A stretch of DNA of 64,000 bases from Diplosphaera chodatii (lineage: Eukaryota > Chlorophyta > Trebouxiophyceae > Prasiolales > Stichococcaceae). How positions within the stretch are numbered: the first letter of the stretch is position 1; the number at the start of each line of letters is the position of its first letter. The notes beneath the pieces were generated by a model. It was given only the letters and a program-made list of their open reading frames with translations, was not told the origin of the DNA and searched no databases. Position numbers and translations under genes: made by a program. This document shows, in pieces, positions 48,179-58,203 of this stretch. The stretch spans positions 806,001 to 870,000 of the forward strand of contig JAALGY010000015.1 of assembly GCA_032358165.1 (NCBI GenBank), in the 5' to 3' direction.

Positions 48179-50397
48179 TTAAGGGGCATTACAGCTGTAT
48201 GCAGCATCATGAAATAGTTCTGCACACGTGAGTGCTCTGCATGCATGAACGCATCTCAATGATGTGGTATGACAAGATGCAGGAATTCGAACAGCACAGC
48301 CTGGGGGTGTACTACTGCGCACCGCAAGGTAGACCTCCTCCCGGATGTAGAACAGGATAGCTGCCGCTAGGACTGACTGCACGATCTTGGCCCTCAACCC
48401 ATTGTAGAAGCCCGCGAGCCCTGCAGGAGCAGCTAGCCACTTGTCTGGGTTGTCACCATGCTGCGACATCAGTTTGATTGAGGCAACGTCAGCAGGTAGA
48501 GGTGGGGAGCCACTGGTATGGAGAATGTAACAAGCAGGTTTTGCAGAGCACTGGCAAGTGTGGTGACGCGCACCGTCGTTCTTGTAGATGCGCAGGAGGG
48601 CGTCCAGGGTCCCGGTGTACTGGTGCTCGGCCGCGTCCGTCTTGGACTGCGACATCAGCCGCGACTTGACGAGCAGCAGCGGGTACGTCACCACCGTCGC
48701 CCCCAGCTTCGCCAGCGCGCCGATCAGGAATATCTGCAGGCCCAGCAGGACGTGCATCAGATTGTCAGCCGACCACAGCCGGCCTGCACGCAGTCTGGTG
48801 CTGTAGTCCAGCGGCAGGGAAGTCCCGAGGCAGGCTGTGGCCTGTGTCCCCTGCAGGTGTCAGGCTTACGCTCTCCGGCATTCCTGAGCTCCTTCGAGGG
48901 ACGAAGGGTGCTGTGACAGAGGAGCTAGATAGGGACCGTACACACCCACCTGGAAGCCGGTGGGCGCGATGGCTGACCCGGTGCGGCCGGCCTTGGTGCG
49001 CGCCTCCCTGATGCGCGCCAGCAGCCACTCGAACAGCACATACTGCACCGTCGGGTTGCACACCATCACCAGCGACGGCAGCACGCCCTTCCAGAAGCCC
49101 TGCAAACATGATCGAGAGGCACCCACTTCAGCCCAACTCCTGTGCATAAGGTCCAAGGCAGATGCCATGCTGTGCAGTCGTGGAAAGCTGCGGCAGAGGA
49201 TGCCCTCACCGTGATCCCATCATGCTTGAAGATCTCCTGTGCAACAGCCAGCGGCCCAACACGCTTGACCGGGTCGTCAGGTGACACCAGCGGGTCCCCA
49301 CGCTTGTGCTTGTTTGATTGCATCCGTGTGGCCACCACCCTGCAGCCAACTCTGATTGCTATCCCAGATGCCGAAGTCACTAGGCGCAGCCGTATCTAGT
49401 CCCCATGTGCACGACAGACCAATCGAACAAGGCCAGTAGGCCGTGCCTGGCTTGTATGTCGTTTCAGCTGGCGCTTCAACATGTGCTGGCATGTAGTGCA
49501 GGTCACTGCATGCTGTGTTGTCTTCTGATAGGCAGCCATTGCCATGGCCGACAGTCCGCTGATAACTCTGACCTGCACAAGCCTCACCAGATGGGGTTGG
49601 TGAGCAGCACGTTGCCGCACCCAGCGGCAGCGGCCACCGCCAAGCTGGCGCCGATGCCCAGCTCCTCCTGCCGCAGGCTGCCAGCGCCTGCCTTGGTGCC
49701 CGCCAGCAGGTGTTTCCGCTTTACCGCTGCGTCCCGCAACAATGAGTACCTGCAGGCAGTCGCCTCGCTGAGCTCAGCGATGGTCTGGCGCCGAGTCAGC
49801 CTGCATCGTCGTGATGTGCTATGCAGGACTCACACACATGTGGCAACTGCAGGGGCTGTGGGTAGGATCCACATAAGGACGCACAGGTAGAAGTACACGC
49901 CCTGAGACACGGCCGTGCCCAGGATTGACGCCTGCAGCCCCGAGTAAAGCCCTTTGACGCCGACGCTCTTCACAGCCTGTGCAGTGTGCACAACACAAGG
50001 GTCAGAACGTACTCTGGTCCTACTAGGGACCACACGAAACGCCCGTATTACAACTTGTACCAGTAATCCCTCACGTCGAGGATGTCTGCGAAAGCACCAC
50101 GGGGCGTCTTCTGGACCACCAACGGCTGGCTGTTGCCGCCCTTGGGCGAGGGCGACAGTGGCGAGGGCGCTTCCGCAGCGCCCTGCGGTGCCTTCTGCCG
50201 TGTGGCTTGCATCGTCGAGATGGTCATCAGGGGGTACGTGGCCAGCAACGCCACGATGCCGCCTGCACGATGCTACAGAGCATCAGGACGCATCGTCGCA
50301 ACCTGGCAGGCTGCGCAGTGTGACAGTGCTATCGAGTGTGCAGTCGTGACCCACCTGCCGCCCCTGACACCCCCTCCACCACCGCATCAGATGCCAT
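48179..50397 (-). CDS. PXN: Mitochondrial carrier family protein, peroxisomal NAD carrier (PXN)-like
   Basis: Arabidopsis PXN imports NAD into peroxisomes for beta-oxidation. I read 8 exons on the minus strand: 50397-50355, 50262-50075, 49976-49873, 49749-49588, 49339-49210, 49099-48950, 48733-48574 and 48420-48179. The phase is consistent and gives 392 residues. The N-terminus MASDAVVEGVSGAAGGIVAL runs into the first carrier signature (ATYPLMTISTMQATRQK). Repeat 2 has NVLLTNPIWVVATRMQ and then GFWKGVLPSLVMVCNPTVQY; repeat 3 has GALAKLGATVVTYPLLLVKS, RLMSQSK, GLAGFYNGLRAKIVQSVLAA and AILFYIREE. NPIWV, NPTVQ and TYPLLLVKSRL are the blocks that distinguish the PMP34/PXN group from ADP/ATP carriers. 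The tail has extra Cys-rich residues and no obvious signal. Substrate assignment is by similarity; CoA or adenine-nucleotide transport is the alternative. Confidence 0.85.
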
Positions 50398-50892
50398 TTT
50401 GGCGCCTGAGCGGATCACTCGACTGCTGTTCGTCAGCTGCGCAGCGCTGAAGTCAGCAATGAAAGGCTGCGTCCAAGCCCGTGACCGTCTTGGCCCAAGC
50501 TGCTGTTATTACCTCTTGAATCCTGCTTTCTGCTCACGGTTCGTAAATGTGTTTGGTGCGACAGCAAGCGAGCAGAACATGAAGCTGTCAAACTGTCTGC
50601 CACGTCAGCAATGCAGGTCGCAGGCCAATGGCCCAATGCTCTGGCAAGCTTTCCGGCGTTTGCCACTGCGACAGCATAGGCCTTTGCTTCTCCACCGTCA
50701 TAGAGTGATCAAACCATTGAGTCAAGTCTGCACGCGAGCCTGCACCAGACCAGTGATTTGATATTTGAACCCTCTCGCTGCTGATTCGAGGCAGTATACA
50801 CATCGTAGAAATTTGCATGTGTGTACGCTGGCCGCATAGGATGAGGGCGGTGTGGCAGTGACATTCAGAGCTTGGGAGCGATCCAGATCACC
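50398..50892. promoter_or_regulatory. Bidirectional promoter region between PXN-like and RFC4 genes
   Basis: 495 bp separate the two divergent start codons. No coding sequence was recognised. Both genes begin with very short exons, so the promoters must lie in or near this interval. Stretches near 50500-50540 and 50745-50815 are relatively AT-rich. Confidence 0.4.
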
Positions 50893-53085
50893 ATGTCCAC
50901 GGCGCCATGGGTGGACAAATAGTGCGCTGCCGCCCCATGCATGCATGCTGCATGACAATGAATGGTTGCACTCCACCACACTGCTCTGAACAGTAGATAT
51001 AATAGCATGCTTGTTGATGTCCGCAGCCGTCCCAAGACTGTGGACGAGGTCGCGCATCAGGAGGAGGTGGTGCAGACGCTCCGGCGGGCGCTGGAGACAG
51101 CAAATGTGAGAAGTCTTAAGCGCAAGCCTCTGCCTTGCAACTTTGTGTTGATGGATGATGATGCATCGTCGGCCTTGTCGCGCAGAATTGGGACCTGATT
51201 TCTTGATGACTGCAATGCAGCTGCCGCACCTGCTGTTCTATGGGCCGCCCGGCACGGGCAAAACTTCGACGGCGCTGGCAATCGCCCGACAGCTCTATGG
51301 GTCCGGTCTCAGCTTCAGCTCCTGCAATCTGTGCAGTAGCAGCACTTGACCTGTATGTCAGAAGGCAGCAAAGCATAGCACTGGGCATGATGAGATTGTC
51401 CTCGCGTATGTGCAGGCCAGAGCTGATGAAGGTGCGGGTCATGGAACTGAACGCATCAGACGAGCGAGGCATTGGCGTGGTGCGCAACAAGATCAAGCAG
51501 TTTGCGTCGTCTGCCATCGGCGAGCCGGCCAAGGGGTACCCCTGCCCGCCCTACAAGCTGCTCATCCTGGACGAGGCCGACTCCATGACACAGGTGCTGC
51601 TGGCTTCCCCGGGGCTGGCGCAGAGTGATGTGCTGAGCGTACGCCGGGGGAGGACGCAGCTGGAGCCCTGATTGGGACCGAACTGCTGGTTCTTCAGCAA
51701 GCGTCAAGTCGTGTATGCCTGCCTGTCACCGCAGGATGCGCAAAATGCACTGCGGCGGACAATGGAGGCACACTCAAAGATCACGCGCTTCGTCTTCATC
51801 TGTAACTACATCTCCCGCATCATCGAGCCGCTGGCATCGCGATGCGCCAAGTTCCGCTTCAAGCCCATGCATGGCGACATCATCGCCGAGCGGATCAATC
51901 ACATCTGCAGCAGTGAGGCTGCGGTGCTGTTGGGTCCATGCTAGCAAGGCGTGGAGGGGTGCATGCGTTACTAAGAAACTAACTGCTGCTGATGGCAATG
52001 GCAAACATGCTACTTACGTCCACATGAGTATCTTCCGTCAGCTATATCAGCCTTATAATCGATCATGGCTGCGGCGTGCGGAACAAGCCCTCGGGGAGTT
52101 TTAAACATCCTGAGCTCCACTCCACTGAACATGCAGCGGAGGAGATAACTATGGACGAGGGCACCTTCGAGACGCTGTCGCGGGTGGCCAATGGCGACCT
52201 ACGCAAGGCGATCACCACGCTGCAGAGCGCGGTGCGCCTGCGGGGCCCAGCTGTGGCTCCCGCCACCGTGCTGGACGTCGCTGGCGCGGTACCTAAAGTG
52301 AGGCATCCCTGTACGCGCTGTTGATGCTGCAGCTGGCTGCTGCCATGCCGGGATAGGGGCAGCTACTCAACGGTGTTCAGACACAACGCCGTCAAGCGTG
52401 CACAAGCATTTGCCTGCAGCGTCTAGCACACCCTTGTGATGCCACGGCTGCGGTGACTGCAGGAAACAGTGCAGAAGCTGTTGGACGCAGCGCGGTCAGG
52501 CGGCTTCCAGGCTGTGCAGCAGGCGGTCAGCGACCTTATCGCAGAGGGCTGGCTGGTGCGCAGTGCTCCGTGTCCTGCCCACAGCATTGCGAGCTTGATG
52601 CAAGCCTGGTGTAGGCAGGCCTTGACGTGTTGTGGGGTGCACGCACTGTGACACATCGAGCCATGTGTGAGCTGGGGCCAGCTTGTCGCTGTGTCGTCTG
52701 CACAGATGCAGTCAGTGCTGCTGGAGGTGCAGTCGGCAGTGCTGTCAGACGACACCCTCAGAGACGACCAGCGTGCAAAGGCATGCTCAGCCGTTGCCTT
52801 AGCGGACAAGGTGCAGATATTCCCTGTCCTACCTTGTCCTACCACCTCCTGCTGCACCTAGATCGATGATGTACATGATGGCAAGCTTGGTGACGTGCAC
52901 TCGCATTGTACTCCATGTGCTGAACTGCTGCAAGTTGCAACGTTGTGTTGATGGCCTCTATGCATGGTCAAAATCAACCATTGAGATGGTGTCGTGCACT
53001 GCTGCAGGCTCTTTGTGATGGCGCAGACGAGTTCTTGCAGCTGTTAAACCTGGGCAGCTCGTTACAACAGGCCATACACGCCTGA
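50893..53085 (+). CDS. RFC4: Replication factor C subunit 4 (clamp loader small subunit)
   Basis: This AAA+ subunit of the RFC complex loads PCNA at primer junctions in the nucleus. I read 9 exons: 50893-50921, 51027-51105, 51221-51300, 51416-51593, 51735-51912, 52137-52297, 52463-52555, 52706-52810 and 53008-53085. They total 981 nt, or 326 residues, as usual for small RFC subunits. The first exon is only 29 nt (MSTAPWVDK and TA of the Tyr codon) and restores the family motif [14 protein letters not shown]. Walker A is GPPGTGKT, Walker [12 protein letters not shown]; sensor 1 is ICNYISR and the SRC arginine-finger motif reads ASRCAKFRF. The sequence [20 protein letters not shown] and the C-terminus ([20 protein letters not shown]) place it with human RFC4 (yeast Rfc2). 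It is divergent from the carrier gene. Confidence 0.94.
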
Positions 53086-53863
53086 GGGGCGAGTGTGGCG
53101 AGCGTGAGTGTGCGAACGAGTGGAGCTGGCAGTTTGGGTTGAGCGAGTGTTCCGGCTATACCGTGTTGGGCTTGGTGTACACCGGACATGTCCGGCTATA
53201 CTGTGTTGGGCTTGGTGTCCTGAAGCAGCGCCTGGCACGTCAGGCCATCAGTATATCAGCCTGAGTTCAAGATAGCAAGTGACGCTCTACAGTCATCTAT
53301 GCGCACAATTGCAAGCACAGCTCGACTTGCCGATTGCGACGAGTTGTCAATGCACAAAGCAGACAAATCGTAATTTGGGTAATCCGAGGGTAGGATCATT
53401 TTCCAAGGGGGATCACACATGTGCCAGAGGTCCCTGGCTGGGTCGCAGGGTCGCGCCGGGCCTTGACTGAACGCAACGCGTTCGCGTCGCCGTGAAGGAA
53501 ATTTTCCTAGCTTTCACCAGACGACTTCGGGTCGGCTGGCCGTTCCCATGGTCGACGTGGCCTCGGGCAGACCTGGCTGGCTGGCATCATGAGGTGAATA
53601 CGCAGCTTTCGAAGCTGGCGGACATCATGTTGGACGCAGTCAAGAGTGCCACAGACGTCGAAGAACTGTCACACTGTACGGATCCACATCACCATGCTGT
53701 CATTTGGGGATATAAGCTCAGTGGCGACTCTGGGGCGAACTGGAGAAGATTTGGCCTGGAGTTTGCAGTGGTGAGGCGGTGCATGTGCGACCGAGCAGAC
53801 ACAGGCATGCTGCACACGCATGTTTCCAAGCAGCTGACCGACCATGCTGTTCACAAAGCGCAG
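53086..53863. other. Intergenic region between RFC4 and the CD36-family gene
   Basis: About 780 bp. The left part has the 40-bp-period direct repeat described separately. The frame of the CD36-family ATG is open upstream to about 53492 and could hold an extra 5' coding exon, but it shows no motif. Confidence 0.35.
53151..53218. repeat. 28-bp direct repeat flanking a 14-bp palindrome
   Basis: TCCGGCTATACYGTGTTGGG followed by CTTGGTGT occurs at 53151-53178 and 53191-53218 (period 40 bp, one mismatch). The 12-bp spacer creates the perfect palindrome CCGGACATGTCCGG at 53182-53195. It lies about 70 bp past the RFC4 stop. Confidence 0.9.
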
Positions 53864-56800
53864 ATGATGGGTTTGATTTTGCCTTGGTTTGGTCCGCTGG
53901 TGGGCCTGTTTGTGATCAGTCCGCTCATTGAGATGGGCATTGCGGAGAGCAGACAGCTCACGGCGGAGACACAGTGCCTGAAAGATGCTGTGAACGTGTG
54001 TGACTCCGTATCGCAGTTCGACTACTACTTCTGGAACATCACAAACCCGGATCAGGTGTGTGTGCAGCCGCTGGTCGGCAAAGTCCTGTTTCAGACATGA
54101 CACTTCTAACTTGTGAAGAAGTGCACCGTTTGCAACACCTATCGTGATCTCCTACGCGCATATCACTGCAGTTTATAGCAGGGACGGCAGCACCAAAGCT
54201 TCAGGAGATTGGGCCATATGCATTCGAGGTGCGTGTCTGATCTCTGGGCACTTCATCTGGGAACCCTTCTAGCTCCGGTCATGCCTCCAAGAAGATGTCT
54301 GCAGAGCACCCTTGCACGAGACAACCTGAGGAAACATGACGGTGAATGCATATCGATCGCATTGCTACACCCAGGTGAAGGATGTACGGTACAACATCGA
54401 GTTCACGGTCAACTACACAGAGGTTGCATACTCATATTACGAGTACCAAACCTTCCTGCCCCAGCAAAGCTGCAAAGGGTGCTCACTGACCGACTCCTTC
54501 GTGGGCATCAATCGGTACGGAGGACATGAGATGCAGATGGCAGCTGGGAGTGACAATCCTTTGCACTGCAAGCCGTCCTGCAGGTGCTGGTACATCTGGC
54601 TAACGGCCATATCACACACGCAGGGCATATCAGAATGCTCTGGTGTCTTTGGGGGGCACAGAGTACCCAATTGCCCTGCAGCTGGCACCAGCACTGCTGG
54701 GTGGCATCCTGACCAATATTGCCGGCGCCTTCGAAGCAGTGCGCACATTCAGCAGTCCTCTTGACCACCTAACAGTTGTTCAGTTGCAGTGAAGAGATCC
54801 CAGCTGTATGTGGATGCGCTGCTGTTGATTTGACGAGGTAGCACAGTGCCATCACACCCATTCTGTGTCGTTTCTGCTCCAGGCGGGGCTACCAGGATTG
54901 ATAGGGGTGCCGGCAATCCAGCTCGCGCTGGCACAGTGGACCAGCTGCGCGGTGGTTCCGGGCGGCAACAGTGTGGGCGATCCCAGCGGCCCCTGGCCCG
55001 ACCTGTGCGGCTTTGCGCAGCGTGCGTACCAGCCAGCTTTCGACCTGCCCAGCCTGCAGGTGTGTACTTGAACTGTTGTAACTGTGCGCTGCTCAGTACT
55101 GTCACACGGCAGTTGCTGTGCCGAGGTACGGTATGCATCTCTGTGGTCTCATGGGTGTCCCAATGTCAACCCTCCAGGCCATGGCGCAGTACACGCAGCC
55201 GTTGCTGCTGCAGTGGATTGGTGCCACATCTGCTAGGTGCATGTCCTGCCCGCCACCCCTCGATGTGCAGCTGGCTGCATATGTATGGCAGATCATGCAC
55301 TTGCTTCGTTTGAGTTATGACACCAACATCATCACTTGCTGCTGCGGTGCAGTGGCATCGACCCCGCAGCACTGCAGGTCACAAACCTCTTTGCGTACGC
55401 ACCCGTGGGTGTCATCGTCTCAACCACGCAGCTGCCAGCAGCCTGGGTCGGCCTGCTTAAGGGCTACCTGTACTACATCACCAGCGTGTATGGCGGGCCC
55501 GCCATGCAGAACTTTGTGCTGGGTGGTCCCCTGCTGTCGGCAAATGCAGGAGGCTATATCGCAAAGCGCAGCGTGCATGACTGGTTGTATGGTGAGGTTG
55601 TGGAGAGCCGAATGTTCGGCTCTGGCTCAGGCTGCAACCCGTGTCCTGTCCATATGACCGCTCCACCACTTGCAAATAGAGCTTGGCAGTGTTGCACCTC
55701 ACCGTGGCACAGCAGTGCTGGGTTTGCAGGTTGGGTGGACCCGCTGCTGGCGACAGGCGCCGGCTGCACCGACTGCCCAGCAGCCAAGGTGTCGCTGACA
55801 TCTGCTTGGGAGACACGCGGGGCACCGATGCAGGTAGCTGCTGCAGTGCGTGCACTGCTTGTCAGATCATTATGCCGTCAGATGACTGGACACGCTGTTG
55901 ATGGACACCGAACAGTCAAGCGCCATTTACCCATGCTAAAGATGCAGCTGACTGTTTGTGTCGATGTACATGATGCAGACTTTCGGGAAGAACCTTTCCG
56001 ATATCAGCTATCAAGACTCGCAGCTCGTTTTCTATCGCAATCTGACCACAGGGCGGAACAAGGGGCAGGTCCCTGCACAGGTGTCGTCAAGCATGGATGC
56101 ACTAAGTGGGTCTGCTGCATGCATTGTCTGCCGCCTGACGACGTAACAACAACCAACCAGCAATCCCAGTGGAACCATCGTCTGGCCCCTGCAGATCATA
56201 GAGTACAACACCTTACGAGAACTGCAGTTGCCGTTTGGCAAGCTCAATGTCACGGGCGCAGACAATGGTCTCATCTATCCACTGTACCTCAACAAGACGG
56301 CGCAGCAGCAGATGTTTGACCCCACACTGTACCGTGCTGTAGACATCACCTTTGCAGGTGCGCGACACGCCTTGCCATGCATATAAGCTGCTATTAGACT
56401 GTAGCCGTGGCAGGTATTGCTTGTTGTGATCCATGCATGCTGCTGCACAAGAGCGACGACGCAGTAAAAGTGCAATTGTAGTCCGTAGTATGAACCGCAA
56501 GACAAGCAAAAGCTTCTGCAGGGTTGGAGCCCAAGGTCAAGAACATGACCACTTATGAGTACACCGTGGCCAACACCAGCGCCTGGAACTGTGCGGCACA
56601 GCTTGTTAACCGGACGGCGGACTTGCAGCTCGCGACAAAGGCCGGCCGTAACATCACCTTTGACACGCGAGTCCCATAGACTCTGCCGGATATGCATGTG
56701 TGCTGATTTGTGTGATGTTCCAGCTACCGGAGTCCTGCCTGGTCAAATGTCAACAAGCTGTATCCCTGCACACTGTCGTAGGGCAATCGACCGTTGCGCT

Positions 56801-57712
56801 TACCCAGAGGTGTACAATGGCACCTGGAACATGTCGCTGACATATCAGACCCCAACGCTGCTAACGCGCGCCCGCTTCTACGGTGCCGACCCCGCTGTGG
56901 CAGCCACCACCGGCAACACCTTCACCACCAGCTACGATGACCACTCTTGGAACTACGACGTGGAGCACATCAGCGGCCTCACTATCAGGGTATGCTGCAG
57001 GCGATGCCCCAAGTTGCTACGCGACGCTGTTGACTGAACGGGGTGCACAGCAGTGCAAGCCAGTGCCCGATGGTATGCACTGCAAGTGCCCCCATGCGGT
57101 GTACTTTGCACACAGGGGCACCGCACCTACCAGACCAACCACCTGATCTACCCCACCGACGTGGTGTATCCCAACGTCTGGATGAAGTCGCCTGGCAGGT
57201 GAACACACGCAACCCGATAACATCCAGAGCAATTTAGACATTGATCTGATCCCACTGCTGTATGAGTTCACAGTCGAGCTTCATCAGCTTTCATGATTCG
57301 CAGGACCATGTGGATGCCGAGCCACTGGCTGCGCATCCGCTTCTCCATCAGCGACAAGGATGCCAACACCTTCAAGACCCTGCTTGTCGTGCGTCAGGGG
57401 CTGCTGCTGGGCTTCGTGGTGCTGCTGCCCTTCATCGGCATCGTCTGCCTGCCAGCCGTGTTTGTCATGCACATGACGCCGTCATCGACGGAGCGGAAGA
57501 GGACGCTGGCGCTGCTTTCTAAGAGCCGCGCACGGGACCCCGCCAACCTGGATGCGGATGAGCAGGTCGCCATGATGCAGGAAGCGGCAGCGTATGAAAC
57601 GCTGAAGAAGCCGCCGAAGAAGACCATCCGGGAGATCCTGCATCCGGAGCTGAGTTTGAGTTCGGAGCATCAGGAGCTCATCAAGTCCGGGGAGGAGCTT
57701 TCGCATGTGTGA
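53864..57712 (+). CDS. CD36/LIMP-2/SCARB-family two-pass membrane protein
   Basis: CD36-family proteins are ectodomain receptors or lipid-transfer tunnels with a membrane helix at each end. The first coding segment gives MMGLILPWFGPLVGLFVISP (helix 1), then SVSQFDYYFWNITNPDQ and APKLQEIGPYAFE, the family's opening signature. The ectodomain continues with VNAYRSHCYTQVKDVRYNIE, FTVNYTEVAYSYYEYQTFLP, AGLPGLIGVPAIQLALAQWT, TNLFAYAPVGVIVSTTQLPA, GGPAMQNFVLGGPLLSANAG, ELQLPFGKLNVTGADNGLIY, TYEYTVANTSAWNCAAQLVN and TYQTPTLLTRARFYGADPA. Many N-x-S/T sites fit a glycosylated lumenal domain. Helix 2 is QGLLLGFVVLLPFIGIVCLP, followed by a long charged cytosolic tail (to ELSHV, stop 57712). The ATG at 53864 follows a CGCAG, so an upstream exon is possible. 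The cytosolic tail is unusually long for the family. Confidence 0.82.
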
Positions 57713-58203
57713 CATGGTTTAAGGTCCTTGCACACAATGTACAGTTCTGCTGAGTACTTGAGAATTGTCTGTCTGAAGTGTAACCAGCCAACAACTACTT
57801 ACCACTGAAGGAATTGCTGACCAAGAGCAGTGCTATGCTCCAGAAACATCACGATCAGACCCAGGTTATCATTGTACTGCCTGTTATTCTTCGTTGCAAG
57901 CTTCATTGCGAAGGGCGCGATGTGTCCACCCAGAAAACATAACAAGCAGGTTGTCCCCATTGTCTGCACATGAGCCAGTAGAGGTCAAGGCCTCAGCGTG
58001 CTGGGGCCGCAATCCTGGCGGCCCATAGTGCAGGCCACCCCTTGCAGTTGATGTGCCAATAGCTGGATGCTGATGTCACTTGTTCTACCACCCAGCACGC
58101 TTCCATCACATTGTTCTGCATCTGGGCGACTGGCAGCCGCAGAGGCAGCAGCCGGCTGCTGCTAACGTGCTAGCAAGGCCTGATGCTCCAGCCACACGAG
58201 CCG
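57713..58203. other. Convergent intergenic region between the CD36-family and CDCA7-like genes
   Basis: About 490 bp of presumed 3' UTRs, relatively AT-rich around 57730-57880. No gene recognised. Confidence 0.4.
57779..57783 (+). terminator. TGTAA polyadenylation-like signal of the CD36-family gene
   Basis: TGTAA lies 67 nt after the stop codon at 57710-57712, a typical distance. Confidence 0.5.
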
